A program made the position numbers and the translations under genes. The notes below the pieces were generated by a model. It saw only the letters and a list, made by a program, of their open reading frames with translations, ran no database searches and was not told where the DNA came from. From Methanobrevibacter sp. (GTDB lineage: Archaea > Methanobacteriota > Methanobacteria > Methanobacteriales > Methanobacteriaceae), in the NCBI GenBank assembly GCA_017652345.1, contig JAGCBE010000102.1, forward strand, positions 1-64,000: 64,000 bases of DNA, written 5' to 3'. Shown piece by piece: positions 1-9,654 of this stretch (positions are counted from its first letter, which is position 1; every line of letters begins with the position of its first letter).

Positions 1-834
1 TTCGGTTTCATCTGTTAGAACAATGTTGGCATAATCATAAACACCTTCAAATGGTTCAACATTTGTTGCAGATTCAACAGCATATGCTGTCTTATTACGA
101 ATGGTATTAATTTCGTAATCGTAATTTAAATTATTTGCTGGAACAAGGAATAATGGCTTGTCACCAGATACACGAGTTGTCTGGTGGTCTTTTAAACTTA
201 CTTCATGATTATCAACGAAATCTTTATATTGGGTGGATAATTCCAATTCCAAATTATCCAAATTACCTGTTTCAGCAATAGTCAAGTCCCAAGTAATTGT
301 TTGTGAATAAGGTTCACCACCATCGGTTAAATCTTCTAATTGGAATCCTTCATCATCATTTGTTATAATTGCAGCAAGGAAACACTTATCAAGTGCAGAA
401 ACATAATAATTTTCTTCTTTGAATCTTTGACCAATAACTAGAATAGCATCAAATTTATCAGCATTGTAATCAGATGCACAGAAACCACCCAACTTATAAG
501 GATTGAGTGATTGGTCAACTTTAAATGTATATGTTCCAAATGTATAAGCATTTGATGTATTTACTTCCAAAGCAGGAATGTATGTAGTATCAAATAACTT
601 ATATAAGATATCAGCAGATTGGTCTTTAGTTGGGTCATATACAATTAATTCATCGTTTTCAGATGGATTTCTACGGTATAAATCTTTTAATTGTATTGTT
701 TCTAGATTATTTTGTGATAAAATATTTTCTCTATCAAGTAAGAAGGCATAACCTTTAATCTGAAACTTGATACCTTTTTCAGCATTTAAGACATATTCTT
801 TACATTTATTTGTAATAGTAATTTTTACTACCAT
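1..834 (-). CDS. Unknown protein, C-terminus cut by window edge
   Basis: Open frame of 278 codons with no stop before the window edge. It starts at the ATG ending at 834 (MVVKITITNK). It is beta-rich and acidic with no motif I recognise. It lies downstream of a fibre-like gene and a late-promoter box sits 4 nt before the ATG, so a virion role (baseplate or fibre region) is likely by context only. There is no ribosome binding site between box and ATG. Confidence 0.8.
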   Translation of the reverse strand, partial: MVVKITITNKCKEYVLNAEKGIKFQIKGYAFLLDRENILSQNNLETIQLKDLYRRNPSENDELIVYDPTKDQSADILYKLFDTTYIPALEVNTSNAYTFGTYTFKVDQSLNPYKLGGFCASDYNADKFDAILVIGQRFKEENYYVSALDKCFLAAIITNDDEGFQLEDLTDGGEPYSQTITWDLTIAETGNLDNLELELSTQYKDFVDNHEVSLKDHQTTRVSGDKPLFLVPANNLNYDYEINTIRNKTAYAVESATNVEPFEGVYDYANIVLTDETE

Positions 835-838
835 ATAC

Positions 839-846
839 TATTTATC
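839..846 (-). promoter_or_regulatory. Late-promoter box, leaderless arrangement
   Basis: Minus-strand GATAAATA, one mismatch to the T4 late box TATAAATA. It lies 4 nt before the ATG at 834, so transcription would begin at about the start codon. Confidence 0.5.
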
Positions 847-850
847 ACTA

Positions 851-2392
851 TTAATCGTTAATATAAACGAAACCAGTCATTGTTGTATTCTTAACAAACA
901 TGAATTGTTTAGCACAGTAAGAAGATATTTCAGCAGAAGAACTAGAGTTCCAGAAAGCAGTTAATTTTTTACTACCATCACCATTATAAGATAGACTTAG
1001 AATTGTATTATTGTTCATATCAGCTGAAATAGCACTCCAAAGATACTTTACAGTTGAATCTATTGCTGGGTTATCTGGTTCATATAGATAAACTTTTTCG
1101 TATATACCTTCAACAGAACAGAAATAGTTACTTGGCATTGTTTCTATAATATCGTTCATCTGTTTTGTGTAACTATCAACTGTTTCTTGCATTTGTGTAA
1201 CAGCATCACCAATATTAATCTTATTGTAAACATCTCTATATGGGATAGGATATGTTACACCATCAATGTAAGCAGTCAAACCATCATAACCATATCGTGC
1301 AGAATTGCTTGGATTATTCCAATTAGAAATTGTTACATAACCATTCTTATTTACGGTGAATATGTTATGTCTGTACAATCCACTATTTGCAGATGGAGAA
1401 CCATTGCCACTTAGACTTGATAGAATATTGAAATAATCATTATCGTCAGACTGCCAATTAGGATTATTCAATTTCAATGAATCCAAATATGTTTCATTTA
1501 CTCTACCATCACCAACAATTAGAACTTCATTACTGTCAGTACTATTTGTGTTGTATTGACCTAGAATAATTTTATCAGATGCATTATCGTAGTTGATAAG
1601 ACCATTACCAATAGCAATTGTATTGGCAGATACATTTCTGAATATACCCCAATCATTACCAATTGAAACTATATTCTTGGAGACATCGTCTTGTTGATAA
1701 TAACCATTATTTGAATTGATTAAGGTTGAATGTGCTGTATCAAGGTTGTGACCAGATAATCTATTGAAATGGCTATTAATAAGTGTTTTGTATCTTAGCA
1801 TACCTCCAATATAGGTATCACCTTTAACACCTTTAAGACCTTTTATATCACCTTTAATACCTTTTTCACCTTTAACACCTTTAATGTATGTGAAATTTGG
1901 TAAAAATTTGTTATTGTTTGAGTGATATAAAGAAATGTTACTAGCAGATGCATTATTACCAGACAAATTTGCAGAAAGGATATAGTTAAAATCTGAATCA
2001 AAGAAATTTAATGCAGATGCACCTGTTGGCTGAACATAGTTATTGTCAGCATTTATGAAATTATTATCAGCAGCATTATTTGTTAGAGTATTGTTGCGGG
2101 AGAAAATAAAGGAGTTGTTTGACGTATTGTAGACGGTACCTTGATAAATATTGTTTGAACCCATTAGTTCACAGTTCAATTTTTCTCGCCAAGAACCAGT
2201 AACTTCAGTAATACGGAACGAACCAGCACTATATCCACTGGTATAAGATATTTGAAGTCTATCACCTTTCCAGGTTCTTTTAGAACCATTGTTAGCTAAG
2301 TCAAGCATGATTTGTGGAACATTATTACTTGGCTTGGCTTCAGACATAATGTTTAACTTAGCAAATGAATCATAAGATTTTATTTCATCCAT
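851..2392 (-). CDS. Tail-fibre/adhesin-like protein with a collagen-like segment
   Basis: 513 residues, rich in Asn and Ser. Residues about 172-192 are a short Gly-X-Y tract (GVKGEKGIKGD...). It is followed by YadA-head-like beta-roll repeats such as NTIAIGNGLINYD and a C-terminal region with a short heptad-like stretch (VTQMQETVDSYTKQMNDII). Trimeric phage fibres often combine these elements. The start has a good AAGGTAAT ribosome binding site and lies next to the gene ending at 2397. A fibre or host-binding role is inferred from composition and repeats, not from a recognised family. Confidence 0.65.
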   Translation of the reverse strand: MDEIKSYDSFAKLNIMSEAKPSNNVPQIMLDLANNGSKRTWKGDRLQISYTSGYSAGSFRITEVTGSWREKLNCELMGSNNIYQGTVYNTSNNSFIFSRNNTLTNNAADNNFINADNNYVQPTGASALNFFDSDFNYILSANLSGNNASASNISLYHSNNNKFLPNFTYIKGVKGEKGIKGDIKGLKGVKGDTYIGGMLRYKTLINSHFNRLSGHNLDTAHSTLINSNNGYYQQDDVSKNIVSIGNDWGIFRNVSANTIAIGNGLINYDNASDKIILGQYNTNSTDSNEVLIVGDGRVNETYLDSLKLNNPNWQSDDNDYFNILSSLSGNGSPSANSGLYRHNIFTVNKNGYVTISNWNNPSNSARYGYDGLTAYIDGVTYPIPYRDVYNKINIGDAVTQMQETVDSYTKQMNDIIETMPSNYFCSVEGIYEKVYLYEPDNPAIDSTVKYLWSAISADMNNNTILSLSYNGDGSKKLTAFWNSSSSAEISSYCAKQFMFVKNTTMTGFVYIND

Positions 2393-2396
2393 CGTA

Positions 2397-3209
2397 TTAC
2401 CTTAAAAATAATTTTGTTGTCCCGCCGTATGTTGTGATGTTCTTTAGTGTCTTATTGGAAGTACCATTATTTATAATGTGTAAACCTTCTTGCAATCCTT
2501 CATAACCATCTTCATAAGGATTGTTGCTTAACTCTATATCATCTCCAATGTTTAAGTGTAACTCCGAATTGAAAACCAACTTTTTATTCTGGTCATGTAG
2601 AATCCAAATCTTTTCACCTTGGTCTTCCAAATCAGGAAAATACTCCAACACAGCACAAATCAAATCTTGATTATCCAATAATGGGTGCGATAAATCAATA
2701 TCTTCAATCTTATAAGGAACCGCAAGAAGAGCAATACCATCAAATGCCATATCAGCATTATTTTGATTTGTAATTGATACTGAATTTGCTCTTATCATTA
2801 CATCGTATGAAATATATCCATAATCGTATTTTTCTTCTTCGGCATTTGCATTATCGTCTGGAGTATATGGATTCTTTGAATACGAAATTAATGTAGGAAG
2901 TAGATATGATATTGGATTAGCAATTGCTTCATTATATTGATTTTCGTCTGGAATGTATAATCCATTCACATAGTCATATTGAACATCTTTAAAAATTATT
3001 TGAGTTTTTTCTTGTAAAAATTTCCAAGAAATAGATTCGAGTGTGTTATTGTTGCTATAAGCTTTAATAACATTATTTTTATCAGAGAATAGTACAGCAC
3101 CAACAATGGAATATTTTAATCCATTGTTTTGTTTTACAAGATTTCTGCGACCTTCGTAAGTTATTACGAATTTGGCATTCTGATAAAATGTGCTATTTGT
3201 ACTACTCAT
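2397..3209 (-). CDS. Unknown protein in the baseplate/fibre block
   Basis: 270 residues, not recognised. It begins MSSTNSTFYQNAKFVITYEG and is mostly predicted beta with acidic loops. It lies between a gp7-sized baseplate protein and the fibre-like gene. A late box lies 6 nt upstream of the ATG with no ribosome binding site between them, so the transcript is probably leaderless. It could be a fibre connector or baseplate subunit; this is context only. Confidence 0.75.
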   Translation of the reverse strand: MSSTNSTFYQNAKFVITYEGRRNLVKQNNGLKYSIVGAVLFSDKNNVIKAYSNNNTLESISWKFLQEKTQIIFKDVQYDYVNGLYIPDENQYNEAIANPISYLLPTLISYSKNPYTPDDNANAEEEKYDYGYISYDVMIRANSVSITNQNNADMAFDGIALLAVPYKIEDIDLSHPLLDNQDLICAVLEYFPDLEDQGEKIWILHDQNKKLVFNSELHLNIGDDIELSNNPYEDGYEGLQEGLHIINNGTSNKTLKNITTYGGTTKLFLR

Positions 3210-3215
3210 TTAATA

Positions 3216-3223
3216 TATTTATT
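3216..3223 (-). promoter_or_regulatory. Late-promoter box, leaderless arrangement
   Basis: Minus-strand AATAAATA, 6 nt before the ATG at 3209. The only AGGTAA-like sequence lies upstream of the box and would not be transcribed from it. Confidence 0.45.
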
Positions 3224-3225
3224 AC

Positions 3226-6200
3226 CTATGTTTTTGGTTTTATAAACAATACTCTGCCACATTTGATATAAGCATCAGCTGCAGCATTAACAAATTGTCC
3301 TTCAACAAAACTTTCGGTTGATTGTCCAGCTATACCATATACATCAACTTCATTCAAATCGTATTTGTCACCAACAACAGTGTATTCAAATATAGGGGTC
3401 ATAATCATATTCAAAGAAGTTCCAAGAATAGGAATAGTTTTTGTTATAGTTCTACTGTTGTTGAAGTTATATTCCCCTTCATCAAATTCAAGATGATTTG
3501 CTGTTGAAATCATAAGATATGGAGTATTTGCTTCAATTGTAGTAGCAGGAGTTAAATCATTTTGATTAATTATATAAGAATTATTTTGAGTACGAATTTT
3601 AGTAATATCATAGAATGTTGCATTTGTTAAGTCAGATGCATCACAACTGAATGGCAATACTATTGAAGACAATGTATTAGGTGTAATTTTTCTATTCCAT
3701 TCTACTTGGTTGAATTTTATATTTGTGTTCAATAGTCCTAACATGTCGGTAGAATCACTATCAACAATCAATACAGTATCTTCACCATTTTGTTCAATAC
3801 GAGCTGCACCTGATTTGTCCAATAACCAGAATTCGTCTGTACAGTGAGCATAATTAGTTCCTGGAATGTAATCAATTTCCATTTCTACCTTGACATTGGT
3901 ATAATCAGAATCAATCCATCTACTGTACATATTGTACAAGTCAGTCTTTACTGAACCGATATTAGAACCAATAGCGAAGCTACCAGGATTGAGTGCCAAT
4001 GTAGTATAATCAACTGGTAATTGATAGATTAATTCATAATCAACACCATCAAGAGGATTTGTACCACTACACTTGAATATTATTTTGCTATGTGAGCAAT
4101 CAAATACTTTACCAATGATATTGTAGTAGTTACTTAATTTCTTACCATTGCGAATTGCACTATCACTAACAACATAAGGGAAACTTAGACTCAAACAATG
4201 TCTCATTTTGTTATCAATTATAGCAGTACTCTTTATAACATCTTTGAAATCATCCATTTTCCAAATCAAGTGGAACTTTATCATGTCTTCGTCAGTTTTA
4301 TTGTCAAATGTTGTTGTGACGAAAGACATTTGCTTATCACCAATTATGGTGTATTTGATAGAATCCAATATCTTAGTGATGGGTTTCATTGATTTAATCA
4401 AATCAATAAAGAAATCTAAATTTTCATTGAATGCTTGGAAAGTATTGTTACTACCAATTTCAACATTGAATCTAGAAGTTTGGAACATTTCAGCGAATGT
4501 GTGCAATCTATCTTCTTCAATAAATTCAGGATTTTCTTCAATTGTATTTTCTTTTCTAATCCATAGATTAATTACTTTACAACTGAATCCAAACATCTTA
4601 ATTGCACCAGCCATACCAATGTTAGAACCTTTGAATTTGTTATAACTTGGAAGGTTGGCTAGAACATATTTTATTGTATCAAATACTTCTTGTTCGTCTT
4701 TAACACCGAAACCGAATTTGGTATAGATGTTGTTAAGTTCTTGCATAGCATCTTGGTCAAATGGAAATTCATTTCCATATTGATTTTCGTAATGCATTAA
4801 TAGCTTATTTTCAATTGCATCAATGTCATTAAAGTTATTGATACGAGCAATCTTTTCAAGAGCAGATATATTTCTTTTTACATCCAATCCGAGATACATT
4901 GTATTGATATACAATTCAAACCATTCAATGAAATCAGCAAATTCAGTTTGTCTTAGATATGATGGAACATATCTACGGATATTGTATTTTCTACCTTCAC
5001 CTTCAAATATCCAAGGACCTAATGAACCTGTATTATAGGTTCTTTCCTTGATTAAAGCATCAATTTTCTTGTTACCTGTTTCAACCCAAGCTTCAACTTC
5101 AATGTAACCATATTCAGTAATGTTATTGATTACGAAATCAAGTTGTCCATAATAAGCATTGTAACCACCATGACTCCAAGTTTCATCGTAAGTATAACCT
5201 TCATATGTAGCCATATCAATTTGACCAACAGATGAATCCATTAGATAAGCAACAACTGGGAATCTCCACAATGCTTTAACAACATCTTGTACATTACATC
5301 TTGTTGAACCATTTACAGATGGAGAAATATTGAATGTAGAAGGTTCTGTATCATAGAATTTGATTTGGACTTTATCAAGATTGTTAATGTCATCAATATC
5401 AATTGTCCAGAATTCAGTATTGTCTACATATTCAGTAACATTGCCAGCAAGGTCCCAGACTTCAACTACGATATTACCTTTGAATTTTTCTTTATAAGAT
5501 AGTTCTTCCCATTTACCAATTGTAATTCCATCTGGAACTTCATTTAAGAAAATAACTGGTATTTCAGAAACAACATCAGATTTTTTATATCCAATCTTTT
5601 CAAGTTCAAATGGTGTAGTGAAAAATCTATAATTAGATTTTGGAGTATCTTTACTCATAGTTTCCTTGCTAGATATTAAATCAAATGAAACACTATAAGT
5701 ATGTTTACCATCGTATTTGATTTTGATGTTTTTAATCCAGCGGTCCTTTTTGGTATTAGGGAAAAATGTACCTTTATAATTTGGGTCAGCTGATTCTGGT
5801 CTAGAATAATCATATAGAATTAAATAACCATCTTCATCATCATATTCATAATCAGATTCAGGAATAGGAATAGAAGTTCTAGGTGTCTTCAATTTAATTC
5901 TAAATTGTTTGAAATCAAGTCCAATATTGTCTTTGAACTGATATTCAAAATGTCTTTCAACATCGTTTACAATTACACCATTATTGTAAGTAGGTGACAA
6001 CGAAACATAATCAGTATTTTCATTTGAAATAAATTCAGGAGGAATTGGGTCAATAGTTACATTACCGACTTCAGCAGTCATTTCCAAGAATTTAGATAAT
6101 TCCGGAGACAAATATCTAGCTGTTTGTTTTGATGATGGGTCATTTCTATCGTATTGAGCATCACCAGCAGCTGAAACGGAATTTATTTCACCAGGATAAC

Positions 6201-6486
6201 TTACACCTTCAGTTGTTGGAACGCCATCTGCATACCAAGTACCATCCAATCTATTTTTTGGAATTGAATCAGTATCTTCCGGTGTCAATGCCAATGTATT
6301 TGGATTAGCACCAGTATCTTCGGTCGGTGCTAAAGTCCATGTCTTGGATTTTCTTTTATCGTAAATTATTGGATTAAGGAATATTGTACCTGGCTTATCT
6401 GGATTATCAACATCCCATTCATATTTCCAAGATGTGTCTTGTCTTCTAATAGCAGTGGTTAATATTGTTTTCGTGGTTTTTATCAT
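3226..6486 (-). CDS. Large baseplate-type structural protein (possibly gp7-like)
   Basis: 1086 residues, close to the length of T4 baseplate wedge gp7 (about 1030). The first half is beta-rich and Ig-like. Around residues 490-560 is a helical stretch, RRYVPSYLRQTEFADFIEW followed by FELYINTMYLG, of a kind I associate with large T4-like baseplate proteins. The start has a strong GGAGG ribosome binding site. It follows the 264-residue gene directly. Assignment to the wedge rests on size and position, so treat gp7 as a candidate. Confidence 0.55.
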   Translation of the reverse strand: MIKTTKTILTTAIRRQDTSWKYEWDVDNPDKPGTIFLNPIIYDKRKSKTWTLAPTEDTGANPNTLALTPEDTDSIPKNRLDGTWYADGVPTTEGVSYPGEINSVSAAGDAQYDRNDPSSKQTARYLSPELSKFLEMTAEVGNVTIDPIPPEFISNENTDYVSLSPTYNNGVIVNDVERHFEYQFKDNIGLDFKQFRIKLKTPRTSIPIPESDYEYDDEDGYLILYDYSRPESADPNYKGTFFPNTKKDRWIKNIKIKYDGKHTYSVSFDLISSKETMSKDTPKSNYRFFTTPFELEKIGYKKSDVVSEIPVIFLNEVPDGITIGKWEELSYKEKFKGNIVVEVWDLAGNVTEYVDNTEFWTIDIDDINNLDKVQIKFYDTEPSTFNISPSVNGSTRCNVQDVVKALWRFPVVAYLMDSSVGQIDMATYEGYTYDETWSHGGYNAYYGQLDFVINNITEYGYIEVEAWVETGNKKIDALIKERTYNTGSLGPWIFEGEGRKYNIRRYVPSYLRQTEFADFIEWFELYINTMYLGLDVKRNISALEKIARINNFNDIDAIENKLLMHYENQYGNEFPFDQDAMQELNNIYTKFGFGVKDEQEVFDTIKYVLANLPSYNKFKGSNIGMAGAIKMFGFSCKVINLWIRKENTIEENPEFIEEDRLHTFAEMFQTSRFNVEIGSNNTFQAFNENLDFFIDLIKSMKPITKILDSIKYTIIGDKQMSFVTTTFDNKTDEDMIKFHLIWKMDDFKDVIKSTAIIDNKMRHCLSLSFPYVVSDSAIRNGKKLSNYYNIIGKVFDCSHSKIIFKCSGTNPLDGVDYELIYQLPVDYTTLALNPGSFAIGSNIGSVKTDLYNMYSRWIDSDYTNVKVEMEIDYIPGTNYAHCTDEFWLLDKSGAARIEQNGEDTVLIVDSDSTDMLGLLNTNIKFNQVEWNRKITPNTLSSIVLPFSCDASDLTNATFYDITKIRTQNNSYIINQNDLTPATTIEANTPYLMISTANHLEFDEGEYNFNNSRTITKTIPILGTSLNMIMTPIFEYTVVGDKYDLNEVDVYGIAGQSTESFVEGQFVNAAADAYIKCGRVLFIKPKT

Positions 6487-7281
6487 TTAGTCCTCCCACA
6501 TACTGAGAGTATCAAAACTTCTTTTATCCAATGTTGTGAACTTAATAACAGGCCAATCTGTTTGACATTGTTTAGCAAGACTTGCTATAATGAATATTCT
6601 TTTAATGATAGGATTCTTTACAGTAATATTCAATTCTCTCTTACTGTTGTTTGTAATGTGTTTCATGAGTTCAGGCTTGTATTTTTGCAATTTTGTACAC
6701 AGAGTACTTGAAAGTGCTTTGGTTGCCTTGGCTAAATCACTTTCATTGCAACATTCTATGAATCCATATAAGTCTTTGGTTAATAATACCTTAGCTTTGA
6801 AAGTGTCCCAATCATTAATCAATTGTTCCTTGTCTTCACCTAACAATGGTACATACTTTTCTTCACACCAGTTATTAATATTCTGTCTAGACCAAATATA
6901 TTTCTTTATCACTTGTTCTTTGACAGATTTCAATTCACCTCTAAATGTTTCGGAATATGTGACGAAATCAGTCCATTCCTTCGTATCTTCATTGGAGATA
7001 ACTTTATTGATAAATTCTTCGTAGAAACGAGTACCTTCAATTTGAATAATTACTTCGGCTCTTTCAAATGGATTGTTACCCATTTGATACATCTGTTCAG
7101 GATTGACTGTACATTGATATGTTTCAGCTGTAGCTATGTCTTTCAATGTTTGTACTAGGACAGAATAAGAACATTGAACATAGCCAGTAAATACACTTTT
7201 GGATAGAACACTCTCCAATTCTTTTTTGGATAATGGCAAAGTGGTCTTCTGTATATTGAAAATTTCACTATAGGATAACAT
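6487..7281 (-). CDS. Unknown protein in the baseplate block
   Basis: 264 residues from MLSYSEIFNI. An in-frame ATG at 7293 exists, but its first codons contain the ribosome binding site (ATGAGGAAAATAATG), so 7281 is the better start. It is mostly helical with a basic C-terminal half. The stop abuts the 1086-residue baseplate gene. Not recognised; a baseplate or tail accessory role is inferred from position. Confidence 0.7.
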   Translation of the reverse strand: MLSYSEIFNIQKTTLPLSKKELESVLSKSVFTGYVQCSYSVLVQTLKDIATAETYQCTVNPEQMYQMGNNPFERAEVIIQIEGTRFYEEFINKVISNEDTKEWTDFVTYSETFRGELKSVKEQVIKKYIWSRQNINNWCEEKYVPLLGEDKEQLINDWDTFKAKVLLTKDLYGFIECCNESDLAKATKALSSTLCTKLQKYKPELMKHITNNSKRELNITVKNPIIKRIFIIASLAKQCQTDWPVIKFTTLDKRSFDTLSMWED

Positions 7282-7292
7282 TATTTTCCTCA

Positions 7293-8519
7293 TTAAATGT
7301 TTTCCTGTTTCATAGAACCACTACTTTTTAGGGTTATTGCTAACTTGTCATCCATAGTTGGATTCTCCACAGGCATATAAGTTTCCGGTACCTCACCGGT
7401 ACTTTTATCTAAAATTCTTAAACCTTCATTTTTTATATTTATTGCAGCATTTATATCTCTGTCATGTACCGCTTTACATCTAGGACAAGTCCATTCCCTG
7501 ATTTCAAGTCCCATATATGACATTCTATGACCGCAACAGTGACAAAGTTTAGAACTTGGATAAAATCTACCGATTTCTATAATTTTCCTATTGTGCCATG
7601 CGGCCTTATATTTCAACATACTAATTAAAGTTCCAAATGAAGCATCTTGTATTGCTTTTGCAAGTTTATGATTCTTAGTCATATTTTTAACTGATAGATT
7701 TTCTATACAGATTACATCATTTTCTTTTATTAGTTTAGTAGTTATCTTATGAAGGTTGTCTTTTCTTTTGTTGCTCAGTTTTTCATGAGCTGTAGCAAGT
7801 TTCAGTCTAGCTTTCTCTTGATTCTTGCTACCTTTCGTTTTCTTACTGTATAATCGTTGTAAATGTTTGATTTTCTTTTCTGCTTTAATTTGATACTTAG
7901 GATTTGAGTACTTATTTTCGTTACTATCTATCACTAAGTCCTTAATACCTAAGTCAACACCAATTACTTCTCCTGTATGTTCATATTCAGGAATTTCAAC
8001 ATCTACACATATTGAACAATAGTATTTGTTGGTTTTGCTTCGTTCTACAGTAATGTTATATACTTTTTGTATATTTAATTTTGAAAAATCATAATCTTGT
8101 CTATATTTTACTAATCCAACTTTTGGTATTTTTATATAACTATTTGTTGCAAAAAGCACATTTATATTATTATATAAACGACAATTTCTATATGTATTTT
8201 TTTCTTTTTTCTTTTTTAATTTTGGTAATTTTGCTATATGTGAAAAATAATTTTTATAAGCATTTTCTAAATCTCTATATACTTGTGCTAGTGCTTGTGA
8301 ATCAACTTCTTTCATCCAAATATATTTATTTTTTAACATAGTAAAAAGATTATATTTTTCATAATAATTATATTTCTTTTTAGATTTATTATAATCAAAC
8401 AACATTTTATAAAGCATTTCATTATAAATTACTCTACAAGCACCCATAGTCTTATTGAAAAAGACTCTTTGGCATTTTGTTGGATATAATCTAATTTTAT
8501 ATGCTTTTGTTATAATCAT
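7293..8519 (-). CDS. tnpB: TnpB-like RNA-guided nuclease (IS200/IS605 family)
   Basis: 408 residues from MIITKAYKIRLYPT, the usual TnpB N-terminus; an upstream ATG at 8552 gives an atypical extension. RuvC-like motifs are intact: D189 (GVDLGIKD), E273 (ICIENLSV) and D355 (HDRDINAA). A zinc finger lies between the last two (C326/C329 and C345/C348). The C-terminus (LKSSGSMKQE) looks complete. No tnpA is nearby. TnpB is known to be an omega-RNA-guided DNA nuclease; here it interrupts baseplate genes and has a phage late box upstream. Confidence 0.93.
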   Translation of the reverse strand: MIITKAYKIRLYPTKCQRVFFNKTMGACRVIYNEMLYKMLFDYNKSKKKYNYYEKYNLFTMLKNKYIWMKEVDSQALAQVYRDLENAYKNYFSHIAKLPKLKKKKEKNTYRNCRLYNNINVLFATNSYIKIPKVGLVKYRQDYDFSKLNIQKVYNITVERSKTNKYYCSICVDVEIPEYEHTGEVIGVDLGIKDLVIDSNENKYSNPKYQIKAEKKIKHLQRLYSKKTKGSKNQEKARLKLATAHEKLSNKRKDNLHKITTKLIKENDVICIENLSVKNMTKNHKLAKAIQDASFGTLISMLKYKAAWHNRKIIEIGRFYPSSKLCHCCGHRMSYMGLEIREWTCPRCKAVHDRDINAAINIKNEGLRILDKSTGEVPETYMPVENPTMDDKLAITLKSSGSMKQENI

Positions 8520-8527
8520 AATTACTA

Positions 8528-8535
8528 TATTTATA
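8528..8535 (-). promoter_or_regulatory. Late-promoter box upstream of tnpB
   Basis: Minus-strand TATAAATA, exact T4 late consensus, 8 nt before the tnpB ATG. It suggests the nuclease is expressed with phage late genes. Confidence 0.5.
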
Positions 8536-8580
8536 ACCGTATTTGTAAACAAAAAATAACATAAAAACTAAGTTTAAATA

Positions 8581-8609
8581 TTGACAGATGACCTAAAAGT
8601 TTCTATATT
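8581..8609 (+). promoter_or_regulatory. Sigma70-like promoter of plus-strand operon A
   Basis: TTGACA, 17-nt spacer, TATATT. The sequence TTGACAGATG recurs at the promoters at 36867 and 38975. The leader then reads ACAACGAGGTAAC before the ATG at 8648. Confidence 0.8.
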
Positions 8610-8647
8610 ATAAATGTAAACAACAAAACAAACAACGAGGTAACATT

Positions 8648-8992
8648 ATGGAAGCCATTACTAAATTTTACGAAAACCTGCTTGCCTCTTTCATTAATGC
8701 TAATAAGAAAATTAGTAAAAGAATTTCCGGTTCAATTAACGTCAACGAACTTGTTGTTACTATCCGCAGCAAGAACGAAGGTTTGGCTAATTGCATAAAT
8801 GCCACACAATTGTATATCAAGCCGTTTGCAGAAAAACCTTATCACATTGATTTGTGTGAAATTTTGGTTGGTTATGACGAAGAAGGCTCTCACTGGTCTG
8901 ACAATATGGGTGGTCGCATCATAGATTGCACTGGCAAGAATGTTAAGAGTGCGATTGATGAGATTGTTGCTGAAATGAATAACAGAATTTAA
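8648..8992 (+). CDS. Unknown small protein, first gene of operon A
   Basis: 114 residues (MEAITKFYENLL), not recognised. The strong ribosome binding site is GAGGTAAC, inside an unstructured CAA-rich leader. It is the promoter-proximal gene of a plus-strand operon of small proteins, which probably act early in infection because the promoter is host-like. Confidence 0.8.
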   Translation: MEAITKFYENLLASFINANKKISKRISGSINVNELVVTIRSKNEGLANCINATQLYIKPFAEKPYHIDLCEILVGYDEEGSHWSDNMGGRIIDCTGKNVKSAIDEIVAEMNNRI

Positions 8993-8995
8993 CTA

Positions 8996-9024
8996 TTGAC
9001 AAGATACTAAAAAAGTATTACATT
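8996..9024 (+). promoter_or_regulatory. Second sigma70-like promoter within operon A
   Basis: TTGACA, 17-nt spacer, TACATT, directly after the stop of the first gene. An AGGAG ribosome binding site precedes the ATG at 9045. Confidence 0.7.
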
Positions 9025-9044
9025 TACCAAAAACAGGAGATAGA

Positions 9045-9326
9045 ATGTCTGACATTACTTTTTACAATAAAAACGAAATAGTAGAAACAGCAGAAGTTTT
9101 TACTGGACTCGTTTATTTCAAGAATACTAGATTGATGGGTGAAGTAAAAAAGTTAAAGCGTGAATTTACGCCAGAATTCAAAGAATGGTTCATTGATATG
9201 AAAAGTAAGTCAGATGGTCTTGCCTTGCACGGCGATGAAAATGATTGGTGGTGGAAGCCAGCAATGCGAATTAAATATCCTGGAATCAAATTCCCTGGTG
9301 ATGAAGGTTATGAAAATAACGTGTGA
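9045..9326 (+). CDS. Unknown small protein
   Basis: 93 residues (MSDITFYNKNEIVETAE). The aromatic-rich C-terminal part includes DENDWWWKPAMRIKYPG. It has an AGGAG ribosome binding site and its own promoter. It overlaps the next gene by 17 nt. No family recognised. Confidence 0.75.
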   Translation: MSDITFYNKNEIVETAEVFTGLVYFKNTRLMGEVKKLKREFTPEFKEWFIDMKSKSDGLALHGDENDWWWKPAMRIKYPGIKFPGDEGYENNV

Positions 9327-9651
9327 TGACATTGTTGAGATGGTAAAAAATACACCATTCACCATTCGGTATTTATCTGAAATAAGGTATGATGAAGATA
9401 CTATTGCAAGATTTTGGATTAATGAAAGAGAAAATTCAATGATGTTGCATAAGATATCAGATGGATTTAAAATTGGTCAAGATTTGAAAGGAAATTATGT
9501 AGTTGTACCAAACAAGAATTGTAAAAGAATACAACCGATTGATTACGAAGGTTTTGTGAATTATTTGAATGATATGTTATGTTCATTGAAAGTAGCAAAA
9601 ATGAATTTGAAAAAAGAACAAATTGAAACTGATTTCAAAAAAGGAAGGTAA
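9310..9651 (+). CDS. Unknown small protein of the operon A set
   Basis: 113 residues starting MKITCDDIVEMVKN. A longer frame from 9214 is less likely because it lies inside the previous gene and the ATG at 9310 follows an AAGG site. It ends IETDFKKGR, related to the KDF-type tails of its neighbours. Codon 20 is CGG (9367-9369), the only CGG I found that is read without a frame change; the next base is T. Confidence 0.7.
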   Translation: MKITCDDIVEMVKNTPFTIRYLSEIRYDEDTIARFWINERENSMMLHKISDGFKIGQDLKGNYVVVPNKNCKRIQPIDYEGFVNYLNDMLCSLKVAKMNLKKEQIETDFKKGR

Positions 9652-9654
9652 ACT

